Position numbers and translations under genes: made by a program
Notes under the pieces: model-generated
The model's input: only the letters and a program-made list of their open reading frames with translations
The model's database searches: none
What the model was told of the DNA's origin: nothing
In this document: positions 1 to 8,199 of the stretch, piece after piece
Position numbering within the stretch: position 1 is the first letter of the stretch
Layout: each line of letters begins with the position of its first letter
Origin: Pseudomonas frederiksbergensis
Lineage (GTDB): Bacteria; Pseudomonadota; Gammaproteobacteria; Pseudomonadales; Pseudomonadaceae
Length of the DNA: 64,000 bases
Assembly (NCBI RefSeq): GCF_900105495.1
Contig: NZ_FNTF01000002.1
Span: 3,836,501 to 3,900,500 of the forward strand
Direction of reading: 5' to 3'

Positions 1-185
1 AGCCCGAGGATGAATAAGGCTTTTTCGCCCCGTCCCGAATCACCTGGCGATAGGAGACTGCCGAGTAATCCGCTGATCCCGGCGACCCGTCCGTTGGCCA
101 CGACCATCACGCTCGCCGCCAAGCCGATCAACGCACCGCCTGCCAACGCGGACCAAGGCGTGAAATGTAACGTATCCAGGATCAT
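1..185 (-). CDS. YeeE/YedE family transporter, partial (5' end only)
   Basis: Only the first 61 codons lie in the window; the rest runs off the left edge. The translation starts MILDTLHFTPWSALAGG and continues with a hydrophobic helix and a VMVVANGRVAGISGLLG stretch, which is the usual N-terminal pattern of YeeE/YedE (DUF395) membrane proteins. The family is linked to import of thiosulfate or other sulfur compounds across the inner membrane. The ATG at 185 is preceded by GGAG at a good distance (GGAGAGTTTCC ATG), which supports this start. The exact substrate cannot be told from this fragment. Confidence 0.75.
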   Translation of the reverse strand, partial: MILDTLHFTPWSALAGGALIGLAASVMVVANGRVAGISGLLGSLLSPGDSGRGEKALFILG

Positions 186-388
186 GGAAACTCTCCAGGC
201 AGATAAGGGACAGCATTAAATCAATTGTTTACGCGAGTTTAGGGCAGCCGCGGCGAGAGGGCGCTACGACCAAAAGATCAAAGTTTTTTGTCGCGGCACT
301 GATTGAGGCTGTGCAGTGACTCAGTGCAGCAATGTTGCGCGCCAAAGCGAAGGGATTTGCAATATTGAAGGTATACGGTGAACGCCAA

Positions 389-847
389 CTAATGCCATTG
401 ACGCGTTATTTCCTGCCACTGATCGTCTGACAGCCATTTATCTGCCAACGGAAAGAAAATATTTTCCTCCGAGTCCATATGATCGAAGTATTTTTTGATG
501 AAGTCATCGACAGTGTCAGCAATTACTCTCGTTTCCAGAGTTGTGTCCTCCAATGTCTTCAACTGTCCGGCAATGCGCCCAAATGCCTGGTGATCTCGCT
601 CGATATCCTTGACCCGTTGGTGGATCGGTGCCTCAGTCGTTAGCAAGGCCAGCCGAATCAGTTCTTCATTTTCGTGGTGGTGTCGCTCTGCATCACCATG
701 CAAGGCTTCCAGCATCTTGAACAACCGCTTGCAGTCATCAGCAGCATCGGATTCATGCTTCATTTTTCTCAGCAACTCTTTGATCCGAGTGATTTTTATA
801 GCCACCTCATGATGATAGGCCTGAAGTTCTTTCAACAAGACGTTCAT
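389..847 (-). CDS. Hemerythrin HHE domain protein
   Basis: A 152-residue all-helical protein with the histidine and acid pattern of hemerythrin HHE domains: His12/13, His50, HxxxE at 58-62, His86 and HxxxE at 123-127. Such proteins bind a non-haem di-iron centre and are associated with oxygen, nitric oxide or iron-sulfur stress; which applies here cannot be decided. The start is supported by GAGGA six bases upstream of the ATG at 847. It stands alone, 200 bases from the YeeE gene on the same strand and divergent from the PAS regulator at 1152. Confidence 0.85.
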   Translation of the reverse strand: MNVLLKELQAYHHEVAIKITRIKELLRKMKHESDAADDCKRLFKMLEALHGDAERHHHENEELIRLALLTTEAPIHQRVKDIERDHQAFGRIAGQLKTLEDTTLETRVIADTVDDFIKKYFDHMDSEENIFFPLADKWLSDDQWQEITRQWH

Positions 848-1151
848 ATCAAATCCTCGTTACGACACCCAATCATCACAGAGAAATATCTTTAACCAGC
901 AACCTCCAAGGATACCAAGGCTATTAAATCACCATATTTATCAATGATTTAGTAATCGAGCTCGGCAGAACTGTTTACCCTTTTCAGTATAGGCGAGCAC
1001 AAAGATCTCACCTCCGGAAATTTGCCGTCCTCGTTACAGGGGGCGCGTTCGCAAGTTCCCGCAGGTGAGCCATTTGCACTATCCCACCCCCTCGCGGTCG
1101 TAATCTTCACAGGGCGGCGCATGAAGGCGCCGCCGTACGCGTGGAGATCCA
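848..1151. other. 304-base gap between hemerythrin and PAS regulator
   Basis: This divergent intergenic region must hold the promoters of the hemerythrin gene and of the PAS-LuxR gene, but I see no clear -35/-10 pair. The one distinct element is a perfect 8-bp GC-rich hairpin at 1113-1134 (GGCGGCGC, loop ATGAAG, GCGCCGCC) just before the GGAG of the gene at 1152. The AT-rich part at 885-960 is the likeliest place for promoters. No small gene is convincing. Confidence 0.4.
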
Positions 1152-2648
1152 ATGAGCCAGGACGTCCTGACCACCGAAACCAATCGCCGTCAGTTGCAGC
1201 AGATCATCGCCGGGCTGTCCGACGGGGTGATTCTGCTGGAACTCGACCAGACCCTTCTCTGGGCCAATGACGCCGCGTTGGCCATGCACGGCGTCGGGCA
1301 ACTCAGCGAGCTGGGGGCGAATGCCAACGAGTACGCCAAGCGCTTCGCCTTGCGTTATCGCAATAATCATCCGGTTCAGACCGACAACTATCCGATCAGC
1401 CGCGTCGCCCGAGGCGAGTCCTTCAGCGATGTATTGGTTGAAGTGACGCCCGCCGCCGACGAAGAGCGCACCTGGGTTCACAGCGTGCGCAGCATGGTGT
1501 TGGCCGACAGCGCTGGCAAACCGGAGTCGCTGGTGCTGATCATGAACGATGTTACGGAGTGGGCCAGCGCCGAACAGCGTTTCGAAAAAACCTTCAATGC
1601 CAACCCGGCCCCGGCGGTGATCTGTCGCCTCAGCGATTTGCGCTATATCAAAGTCAACCCGGGCTTTCTGGAGATGACCGGCTATACCCGTGATCAGGTG
1701 ATCGGCCGTTCGACCTATGAACTGGACGTGCTGGAGGGCGCCGAAAACAGAGACCTGGCCAAGCAGCGGTTGCGCGAAGGGGTGACCATTCCGCAAATGC
1801 AGGCGCAGCTGCAGTTAGCCGAAGGTGGCAGCAAACAGGTGATCGTCGCCGGCCAGCCCCTTGAGCTGAACGATGAAGCCTGCATGCTGTTTTCCTTCGT
1901 CGACATCGAGCCTCGGCATAAGGCCGAAGTCGCCCTGCGCCAGAGCGAGGAACGTTTTGCCAAGGCTTTTCGACTGACCCCAGTGCCGATCCTGGTGTGC
2001 AACGCCGTCGATCAGGTGGTGATGGACGTCAATGAAGCCTTCCTCGATACGCTCGCGTACACCAGTGAAGAAGTGCTTGGCAAATCGGTCACGCAGATCG
2101 ATTTTATCGATGACAAAGGCGCCCGCGCGCAACTGTTTACCGCGCTGGAAAAAAACGGAAGCGTGGATCGTGTCGATGTCCGGGTACGCAAGAAAGGCGC
2201 CGGGCTCATCGATTGCGCGGTCTCGGCCGACACCGTGAACATTCAGGACAGGCCCTGCTACCTGCTGGTGTTCATGGACATCACCGAACGTAAACGCACA
2301 GAGCTGGAGTTGGTGTCGGCGATCGAAGAGGTCATGAAGGACGCTTCCTGGTTCAGCCGCACGCTCATCGAGAAACTCGCTAACGTAAAAAACGTCAACT
2401 CGCCGCTGTTGCCTAGTGTGTCTTTCACCGACCTGACTGCCCGCGAGCGTGATGTGCTCGGCCTCATTTGCGAAGGCCTGGCCGACAAGGAAATCGCCGC
2501 ACGGCTCAAACTTGCGCCGAACACCGTGCGCAATCATGTCTCGACGGTGTATTCCAAACTCGACGTTCACAGTCGCAGCGAGGCGATTGTCTGGGCTCGC
2601 GAGCGCGGTTTGTTCTCCAGCGAGTGGCGGCCAAAGGCCCAGCGTTAG
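1152..2648 (+). CDS. PAS-PAS-PAS-LuxR-type transcriptional regulator
   Basis: A 498-residue cytoplasmic regulator. Three PAS-type sensor modules can be seen: about residues 15-125 (GVILLELDQTLLWANDAAL), 140-255 (IKVNPGFLEMTGYTRDQVIG) and 265-385 (DVNEAFLDTLAYTSEEVLG). A LuxR/GerE helix-turn-helix fills about 425-490 (TARERDVLGLICEGLADKEI). There is no receiver domain or transmembrane segment, so it probably senses a small molecule, light or redox state directly through the PAS modules. The start has GGAG six bases upstream and lies behind a GC hairpin. The DUF1652 gene follows on the same strand after 129 bases. Target genes are unknown. Confidence 0.85.
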   Translation: MSQDVLTTETNRRQLQQIIAGLSDGVILLELDQTLLWANDAALAMHGVGQLSELGANANEYAKRFALRYRNNHPVQTDNYPISRVARGESFSDVLVEVTPAADEERTWVHSVRSMVLADSAGKPESLVLIMNDVTEWASAEQRFEKTFNANPAPAVICRLSDLRYIKVNPGFLEMTGYTRDQVIGRSTYELDVLEGAENRDLAKQRLREGVTIPQMQAQLQLAEGGSKQVIVAGQPLELNDEACMLFSFVDIEPRHKAEVALRQSEERFAKAFRLTPVPILVCNAVDQVVMDVNEAFLDTLAYTSEEVLGKSVTQIDFIDDKGARAQLFTALEKNGSVDRVDVRVRKKGAGLIDCAVSADTVNIQDRPCYLLVFMDITERKRTELELVSAIEEVMKDASWFSRTLIEKLANVKNVNSPLLPSVSFTDLTARERDVLGLICEGLADKEIAARLKLAPNTVRNHVSTVYSKLDVHSRSEAIVWARERGLFSSEWRPKAQR

Positions 2649-2698
2649 GTGCAAATGCACTACTCGAGGGGGTGCAAATTCATGTTCTGGACGGGCGC

Positions 2699-2777
2699 GG
2701 CAGTTCTTAGTCTGTGAGGGTGCGATACCGATCTGCGGGTATCGCCTCCCTATCAAAACAGCGACAGGAACTGCCGG
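2699..2777 (+). promoter_or_regulatory. Nested stem-loop leader of the DUF1652 gene (candidate riboregulator)
   Basis: Two nested perfect 8-bp stems lie directly before the ATG at 2778. The outer pair is GGCAGTTC (2699-2706) with GAACTGCC (2768-2775). The inner pair is GCGATACC (2722-2729) with GGTATCGC (2738-2745). The outer 3' arm overlaps the Shine-Dalgarno AGGA at 2766-2769 and ends two bases before the start codon, so folding would hide the ribosome site. There is no U tract, so it is not a simple terminator. Function is inferred. Confidence 0.5.
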
Positions 2778-3026
2778 ATGATTCATGTGGCGCAATTGCG
2801 TATGCAACTGGAGCGGAGCTTTTCCCCGTTGGCCTGTGAGTGCAATGTCACGGGTGATCATTCATTGACGGTGAAGCTCTATCATCCCGTATCGGGTGAG
2901 GTGGACCTGGTGGTCAGTGGGTTGAACGTGGCCAACCTCAGAACGCCGGAGGCGGTGGCAGCATTGATCGACGAGCTGCGTTATGAACTTGAGAGCAGCA
3001 CGTTGCATTGTCGCCAGATGTCCTAG
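2778..3026 (+). CDS. DUF1652 domain protein
   Basis: An 82-residue soluble protein. The pattern of hydrophobic strand, polar turn, VKLYHPVSGEVDLVVSGLN and a C-terminal helix (AVAALIDELRYELES) matches the Pseudomonas DUF1652 family, small proteins of unknown function often present in several copies per genome. AGGA precedes the ATG at 2778, but it is enclosed in a predicted stem-loop (2699-2777). The gene follows the PAS-LuxR regulator by 129 bases on the same strand. No function can be assigned. Confidence 0.8.
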   Translation: MIHVAQLRMQLERSFSPLACECNVTGDHSLTVKLYHPVSGEVDLVVSGLNVANLRTPEAVAALIDELRYELESSTLHCRQMS

Positions 3027-3059
3027 GAACTGTCAGGTTTTGCCGGCGGTCGTATGAGG

Positions 3060-3076
3060 AATACGAAAGTATTTTT
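3060..3076 (+). terminator. Weak candidate terminator
   Basis: AATAC-GAAA-GTATT followed by a short T run, about 35 bases after the DUF1652 stop. The stem has only five AT-rich pairs with a GNRA-type loop, so it is a weak intrinsic terminator at best. Confidence 0.3.
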
Positions 3077-3152
3077 TCTGTGACCGGTCCGCTGATACGC
3101 GGTGAGAATGTTGGGTCGCGGAAGATCTCGATCACTTACCGCGGGTCAATCT

Positions 3153-3374
3153 ATGAAAAGTCTTGGGAAACGCACTTTTACAACACTGTCGTTCGCACTC
3201 TGCATGGCGATTCTCGGGGGGTGTGCCAGTCCTCCGCCGCCACCTCCCGCGGCACCGCCTCCACCCCCTGTGCGCACCTGCCAAACCACTGAAGACACTG
3301 ATGTGCAAGGCGATGTGAGGGCTGAGGGGCAGGTGACCCGGGAAACGACGCTCACTCGTTGCGTCACTCAGTAA
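3153..3374 (+). CDS. Small proline-rich lipoprotein
   Basis: A 73-residue protein with an N-terminal signal of the lipoprotein kind: MKSLGKRTF, a hydrophobic run, then the lipobox LGGC. The mature protein would start with Cys, Ala, Ser and then a run of prolines broken by alanines, a probable extended tether. The remaining 35 residues (RTCQTTEDTDVQGDVRAE and on) hold two cysteines, which could pair in the periplasm. An in-frame ATG at 3102 exists, but the lipoprotein signal supports 3153. I do not recognise a function. Confidence 0.7.
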   Translation: MKSLGKRTFTTLSFALCMAILGGCASPPPPPPAAPPPPPVRTCQTTEDTDVQGDVRAEGQVTRETTLTRCVTQ

Positions 3375-3440
3375 GCACGTATTTGCTCACGTTGAACCGC
3401 CAGCGGCGCTGTGCCGCTGGCGAGTATTTGTGCGTTTTGC

Positions 3441-4556
3441 TCAAACTTCCTCGATCCTGACCCAACGCGACTCTTGTGCGGCCAAACGGATCGCTGTCGC
3501 CAGGCGTTCGACTTCCCACGCCTGCTCGAAATCCGTTCCCCCCTGAGACAAGCCTGCCAGCGCCAACACCAGCTCATGGACTTCCAGCGTCTTGAGCTCG
3601 TTGTATCCAAGCTGATGCCCTGCCGCCGGACTGAACGCGGCATAACCCGGCAGATTGGGACCTGCCAGCAAGCGCTGGAAACCGTCCTGACCGGCACGGA
3701 ACAGACGCAGTTCATTCAGGCGTTCCTGATCGAACACCAACGTTCCTCGGGTGCCGCTGATTTCAAAACTCAGATGATTCTTGTAGCCGTGCTTGAGCCA
3801 ACTGCTGCTGAACGTGCCCCGGGCGCCATTGGCAAACCGCAACAAGGCATGGACCTGATCATCGACGGCGATGCTGCGTTGCTCCGGACTGCCAGCCGTG
3901 GCGGGACGTTGCCGGTGTACGGTCTGGGTGTCGGCGCTCACTGCCTCGACATCGCCCACCAGATAACGGGCCATGGCCAGCAAGTGACTGCCCAGATCGG
4001 CCAATGCGCCACCGGCATGATTGGCATCGCAACGCCACGACCAGGGGGATGCGGGATCGGCCATGAAATCTTCGCTGAATTCACCCTGGAAACTGATGAT
4101 CTGACCCAAGTCACCGTTTTCAATCAGCTCCCGGGCCAGCCCGATCATCGGGTTGTGCTGATAGTTGTAACCCACCCGCGTCACCACGCCCGCCGCTTTG
4201 GCCGCCAGGCGCATGGCGTCGGCCTGTTCCAGGTTCACGGCCAACGGCTTTTCGCAATACACCGGTTTGCCGGCGGCGAGGGCGGCCATGGCCATGGGGT
4301 AGTGCAGATGATTGGGCGTGGTGATGGCGATCAGATTGACCTTGGGGTCATCGATCAGTTGCTGCCAGTCGCTATGAGCCGTGCCGAAACCCCAGGCATC
4401 GGCGCAGTGGCGGGCACGCTGAGGATCAGCGTCGGCCAGGGCGGCGAGTTTGAGTTTGAGGGGCAGTTCGAAAACCGCACTGACGTTGCGAAACGCCAAG
4501 GCATGGGCGCGGCCCATGAAACCTGTGCCGATGAGTCCGATACCGAGTTCGTGCAT
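3441..4556 (-). CDS. Gfo/Idh/MocA family oxidoreductase
   Basis: A 371-residue NAD(P)-dependent sugar or polyol dehydrogenase. The N-terminal Rossmann fold opens with GIGLIGTGFMGRAHA, and the family EKP motif (YCEKPLAVNLEQAD) follows near residue 96. The C-terminal half has the usual alpha/beta substrate domain. AAGGA lies eight bases before the ATG at 4556. Two GGAA-N6-TTCC-like dyads at 4601-4643 resemble binding sites of IolR-type RpiR regulators of myo-inositol catabolism. That makes an inositol-related substrate plausible, but no other iol gene is in the window. Confidence 0.85.
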   Translation of the reverse strand: MHELGIGLIGTGFMGRAHALAFRNVSAVFELPLKLKLAALADADPQRARHCADAWGFGTAHSDWQQLIDDPKVNLIAITTPNHLHYPMAMAALAAGKPVYCEKPLAVNLEQADAMRLAAKAAGVVTRVGYNYQHNPMIGLARELIENGDLGQIISFQGEFSEDFMADPASPWSWRCDANHAGGALADLGSHLLAMARYLVGDVEAVSADTQTVHRQRPATAGSPEQRSIAVDDQVHALLRFANGARGTFSSSWLKHGYKNHLSFEISGTRGTLVFDQERLNELRLFRAGQDGFQRLLAGPNLPGYAAFSPAAGHQLGYNELKTLEVHELVLALAGLSQGGTDFEQAWEVERLATAIRLAAQESRWVRIEEV

Positions 4557-4600
4557 AGCCGGGGTCCTTTTGGATTTTATTTTCAGGAGGGGCTATTTAT

Positions 4601-4643
4601 GGAATAAATATTCCTTATTTGCAAATGGTGGAATTAATATTCT
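4601..4643 (-). promoter_or_regulatory. Tandem GGAA-N6-TTCC dyads, IolR-like operators
   Basis: Site 1, GGAATAAATATTCC (4601-4614), is a near-perfect palindrome. Site 2, GGAATTAATATTCT (4630-4643), differs by one base in the second half-site. Their centres are 29 bp apart, and they lie 45-87 bases upstream of the oxidoreductase start at 4556. The GGAA-N6-TTCC form is the consensus I recall for IolR, an RpiR-family regulator of inositol catabolism. The regulator itself is not in the window. Confidence 0.55.
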
Positions 4644-4650
4644 TTCGTGC

Positions 4651-4756
4651 GATCGTTCCCACGTTGTGCGTGGGAATGCCTTAATGGACGTTCTGCGTGC
4701 GTTTTGGGACGCGGAGCGTCCCGGGCTGCATTCCCACGCGGAGCGTGGGAACGATC
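4651..4756. repeat. Inverted intergenic repeat (CGTTCCCACG family)
   Basis: Outer arms GATCGTTCCCACG (4651-4663) and CGTGGGAACGATC (4744-4756) are perfect complements. Inside them are a second pair, GCGTGGGAATGC (4668-4679) with GCATTCCCACGC (4728-4739), and a central hairpin GGGACGC-GGA-GCGTCCC (4706-4722). This is a REP-like palindromic cluster of a different family from the GTGGGAGC repeats elsewhere in the window. Confidence 0.75.
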
Positions 4757-4764
4757 ATAAGCGC

Positions 4765-4794
4765 AAAAAAGAAGGCAGCCCGAAGGCTGCCTTT
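4765..4794 (-). terminator. Rho-independent terminator of the SDR operon
   Basis: Read on the minus strand, a 9-bp stem (AAGGCAGCC with GGCTGCCTT) with a four-base loop is followed by a run of six T. It lies 21 bases beyond the stop of the SDR gene. Confidence 0.85.
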
Positions 4795-4814
4795 TGTTCA
4801 TCCGCTACATCGGA

Positions 4815-5582
4815 TCAGGACAAGAACCCACCATCCACATTCAACGAAACCCCGGTGGTGTAACTCGATGCATCACTGGCCAGATACAACACCGCTCCCG
4901 CCATCTCACTCGGATCCGCTACACGCTTGAGCGGAATCTGTTGCAGCGCGGTGTTCAAAATGGCCTCGTTCTTCACCAGTGCCGAAGCAAACTTGGTGTC
5001 GGTCAGGCCCGGCAGCAGGGCATTGCAGCGGATGCCGAACTGCGCGCATTCCTTGGCGAACACTTTGGTCATGTTGATGACCGCCGCTTTGGTCACCGAG
5101 TAGATGCCCTGGAAGATCCCTGGCGAGATGCCGTTGATCGACGCGACGTTGATGATGCTGCCGCCGCCGTTTTCGCGCATCAGCTTGCCGGCTTCCACCG
5201 ACATGAAGAAGTAGCCGCGGATGTTCACATCGACGGTTTTCTGGAAAGCGCTGAGGTCGGTGTCCAGTACGTTGCAGAACTGCGGGTTGGTCGCCGCGTT
5301 GTTGACCAGGATGTCCAGGCGCCCGAACTGTTCGCGGATGCCGGCGAAGACCTGGCTGATCTGTTCCATTTCACCGATGTGGCACGCCACCGCAGTGGCT
5401 TTGCCGCCGGCGGCGATGATCGCGTCGGCTACGTGCTGGCAGCCGTCGAGTTTGCGGCTCGAGACGATGACGTGGGCGCCTTGCTGGGCCAGCAGTTTGG
5501 CGATGGCTTCACCGATGCCACGGCTGGCGCCGGATACAAATGCGATTTTGCCGTCGAGGTCGAACAACTGAGTCTTGGACAT
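4815..5582 (-). CDS. SDR family oxidoreductase
   Basis: A classical short-chain dehydrogenase of 255 residues. Visible motifs are the cofactor loop SGASRGIGEAIAKLLAQQG near residue 17, the NNAA motif (LVNNAATNPQF), a catalytic serine region (NVASINGISPG), the YSVTK Tyr/Lys pair and the C-terminal GVSLNVDGG. AAGGAAA lies just before the ATG at 5582. It sits 33 bases after the phosphotransferase gene on the same strand, probably as one operon. In pseudomonads this pair often accompanies acyl-CoA dehydrogenases. The substrate is unknown. Confidence 0.88.
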   Translation of the reverse strand: MSKTQLFDLDGKIAFVSGASRGIGEAIAKLLAQQGAHVIVSSRKLDGCQHVADAIIAAGGKATAVACHIGEMEQISQVFAGIREQFGRLDILVNNAATNPQFCNVLDTDLSAFQKTVDVNIRGYFFMSVEAGKLMRENGGGSIINVASINGISPGIFQGIYSVTKAAVINMTKVFAKECAQFGIRCNALLPGLTDTKFASALVKNEAILNTALQQIPLKRVADPSEMAGAVLYLASDASSYTTGVSLNVDGGFLS

Positions 5583-5615
5583 GGTTTTTCCTTGTTATTG
5601 GGGCCAGTGGCGTGA

Positions 5616-6683
5616 TCAGAGGCTGGATTTCGAAATGACTTGCAGGCTCATCTGCTCCAGCAGTTTGTTCATGTGAATGAACTGCGCGAAGCGTTTGTCC
5701 TGGGTCTGGCCATGGAAGAAGCGGTAGTAGATCTGCTGCACGATGCCGGCCAGGCGGAACAAGCCGTAGGTGTAGTAGAAGTCGAAGTTGTCGATCTGGA
5801 TGCCAGCGCGCTCGGCGTAGTAATCGACGAACTCACGGCGGGTCAGCATGCCCGGGGCGTGGCTTGGCTGGCGGCGCATCAATTGCACCGGGGCCGGGTC
5901 GTCGGCTTCGATCCAGTAGGCGAGAGTGTTGCCCAGGTCCATCAGCGGATCGCCGAGGGTGGTCAGTTCCCAGTCGAGCACGCCGATGATCTCCATCGGG
6001 TTGTTCGGGTCGAGGATCACGTTGTCGAAGCGGTAGTCGTTGTGGACGATGCTGGAGGTCGGGTGATCGGCCGGCATCTTGTCGTTGAGCCAGGCTTTGA
6101 CCGTTTCCCACTTCGGTGCGTCCGGGGTCAGGGCTTTCTCGTAGCGATCGCTCCAGCCCTTGATCTGCCGTGCGACATAACCTTCGGGTTTGCCGAGGTC
6201 ACCCAAGCCATAGGCGTTGTAGTCGACCCGGTGCAGTTCGACGAACTTGTCGATGAAGCTCTTGCACAGCGTTTCGGTTTTCGCCGAATCCAGACCCAGT
6301 TCCGGCGGCAGTTCGGAACGCAGGATGATCCCCTTGACCCGTTCCATCACATAGAACTCGGCGCTGATCACCGATTCGTCGGTGCAGTGCACGTAGGCTT
6401 TCGGGCAATACGGAAAACCGTCCCGGAGCTGATTGAGGATGCGAAACTCGCGGCCCATGTCGTGGGCGGACTTGGCTTTGTGGCCAAAGGGCGGGCGACG
6501 CAGGACGAACTCCTGTTCTGGGTATTCCAGCAAGTAGGTGAGGTTCGACGCACCGCCTGGAAACTGGCTGATCTGCGGCAAACCACTCAGGCCCGGAATG
6601 TGGGCCTTGAGGTATGGATCGATCAGGCTGGCATCGAGTTCTTCGCCGGTGCGGATACGGGTGGACTGGTCAGTAAGCGCCAT
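5616..6683 (-). CDS. Phosphotransferase family protein (APH fold, ACAD10-like)
   Basis: A 355-residue kinase-like protein of the aminoglycoside phosphotransferase/choline kinase fold. The N-lobe has FVLRRPPFGHKAKSAHDM with an invariant-lysine-type residue. The catalytic loop IVHNDYRFDNVILD and the metal-binding LDWELTTLGDPLMDLG follow. This subgroup resembles the kinase domain of ACAD10 and the partner of acyl-CoA dehydrogenases in bacteria, where it is thought to phosphorylate hydroxyacyl substrates, so resistance to aminoglycosides is unlikely. AAGGGA precedes the ATG. It heads a two-gene unit with the SDR gene. Confidence 0.85.
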   Translation of the reverse strand: MALTDQSTRIRTGEELDASLIDPYLKAHIPGLSGLPQISQFPGGASNLTYLLEYPEQEFVLRRPPFGHKAKSAHDMGREFRILNQLRDGFPYCPKAYVHCTDESVISAEFYVMERVKGIILRSELPPELGLDSAKTETLCKSFIDKFVELHRVDYNAYGLGDLGKPEGYVARQIKGWSDRYEKALTPDAPKWETVKAWLNDKMPADHPTSSIVHNDYRFDNVILDPNNPMEIIGVLDWELTTLGDPLMDLGNTLAYWIEADDPAPVQLMRRQPSHAPGMLTRREFVDYYAERAGIQIDNFDFYYTYGLFRLAGIVQQIYYRFFHGQTQDKRFAQFIHMNKLLEQMSLQVISKSSL

Positions 6684-6828
6684 GCTTATCCCTTCTGCTT
6701 ATTCTGGAGGCCTGAGACTATTGGCTAATCTAATGCGCACACCCGACACCCACAACCACGAACGGCCCTTATAGGTGAGCGTGTTGCCGGACAATCATTG
6801 TTTTTGATACATCTGTTTGAATAGTGAA

Positions 6829-7788
6829 TCAGATCATGCTCATCGACGATGGCAGGGCAATCGGGGTCAAAACCGGGTTGCCGGAGAAGAACGCCACCAG
6901 ATTGCGACCTGCCAGCTCCACGGTGCCTTGAGTGGCTTCCGGGGACAAACCGGCGACATGCGGGGTGAGGATCACATTGGCCAACGCCTTGAAGGCATTG
7001 GGGACTTGGGGTTCTGTGTCGAAGACATCCAGCGCAGCGCCGGCAATCCTGCGCTGCTCAAGCGAGCTGATCAGGTCGGCGGTGACGATCACGCTGGCTC
7101 GGGCGATGTTGACGATGAACCCCTGGGGGCCCAAAGCGTCGAGTACTTGCCGGTTGATCAGGTGCTTGGTGCCTAGCCCGCCAGGGGTGGCGACGATCAA
7201 AAAGTCTGATTCCCGGGCCAGTTCGGTGGGCGTCGAGCGGAAGCTGTACGGCACGTCGCTGCGATGCTGGCGGTTGTGGTAACTGATCGTCATGTCGAAG
7301 CCGTGGGCGGCGCGTTTGGCGATGGCCATGCCGACCGCACCGAGCCCCAGGATGCCCAGGTGCTTGCCGGCCAGGGAAGGGCGCATGATTTTCGGCCACT
7401 CACCCCGGCGCACGGCGGCATCGCAACGGGGAATGTCACGCACCAGCGACAGCAGCATCGCCATGGCATGGTCGGCGACTGAAGAGGCGTTGACTCCGGC
7501 GCCATTGGTGACCGTAATGCCCCGGTTGGCGGCGGCTTGCAGGTCGACATGTTCATAACCGGCACCGATCACGCAGATGATCTTGAGATTGGGCAGGGCG
7601 GCGATTTCGTCGGCATACAAGCCCAATGGACCACGGGTCAGCACCGCATCGATCCGGGCGCCATGGCGCGTGATGGCGTCGGCGCGCTCGGCAGGTGTGG
7701 GAGCCAGAATCAGGTGAAAACCCTGATGTTCGAGAATCGGCAGGTACTCATTGATGGTTTCAACCAGTACCAGAACGGTTGCGGGCAT
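6829..7788 (-). CDS. D-2-hydroxyacid dehydrogenase (NAD(P)-binding)
   Basis: A 319-residue enzyme of the D-isomer-specific 2-hydroxyacid dehydrogenase family (GyaR/GhrB-like). It carries VIGAGYEHVD in the substrate domain, the nucleotide loop LGILGLGAVGMAIAKR, NIARASVIV with the conserved Arg, the DVFDTEP segment and the catalytic His in LTPHVAGLSPEAT. The start MPATVLVLVE at 7788 is chosen because CAGGAG lies eight bases upstream; a longer frame to 7872 lacks support. It would reduce glyoxylate, hydroxypyruvate or a similar 2-oxoacid. It stands alone. Confidence 0.88.
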   Translation of the reverse strand: MPATVLVLVETINEYLPILEHQGFHLILAPTPAERADAITRHGARIDAVLTRGPLGLYADEIAALPNLKIICVIGAGYEHVDLQAAANRGITVTNGAGVNASSVADHAMAMLLSLVRDIPRCDAAVRRGEWPKIMRPSLAGKHLGILGLGAVGMAIAKRAAHGFDMTISYHNRQHRSDVPYSFRSTPTELARESDFLIVATPGGLGTKHLINRQVLDALGPQGFIVNIARASVIVTADLISSLEQRRIAGAALDVFDTEPQVPNAFKALANVILTPHVAGLSPEATQGTVELAGRNLVAFFSGNPVLTPIALPSSMSMI

Positions 7789-7972
7789 GCTGGGCTCCTG
7801 TGGGCATCGGTAGTTCGGAGGCTCGAACGTCGCTTCGGATGGCTGATGGCGCAACGGTCTGGCATTAACCAAAGATAGCAGGCTTGTGGCCTGCGACCTC
7901 AGTGTAGGAGCGTTCCTTGGCGCTCACACATCCACGGTGTTCAATACCTTGGCGAAGGCACCGTTTCGGCAT

Positions 7973-8095
7973 GTTGCGCTCCCTGGCCTGACGAATGAGT
8001 TGCTGGATGTTCGCCAGTACCCGTTCACCGTCGTAGGGTTTTTCCGCGCCATGGTACAGACCGACCTGCATATCGATGATCAATAGCGCTGATGA
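7973..8095 (-). pseudogene. Isochorismatase family remnant (N-terminal ~41 residues)
   Basis: The minus-strand frame reads SSALLIIDMQVGLYHG and then EKPYDGERVLANIQQLIRQA, the typical start of a cysteine hydrolase/isochorismatase-family protein with the catalytic Asp of IDMQ. After ARERN (about 7973) the similarity stops and the frame continues with unrelated sequence to a stop at 7865. The catalytic Lys and Cys regions are missing. A full gene would be about 180 residues. This looks like a deletion remnant in the 411-base gap between the dehydrogenase and tautomerase genes; no other feature is visible there. Confidence 0.65.
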
Positions 8096-8199
8096 AACGA
8101 CAAGACCCCGGTCCATTGCTGGCGGGGCCTTGGGTTCACCCGGCGTCGCGGGTGTGTCAACGGCCGTAGCCGGGGGGGAAATATCCGGGCTGCCAGCAA

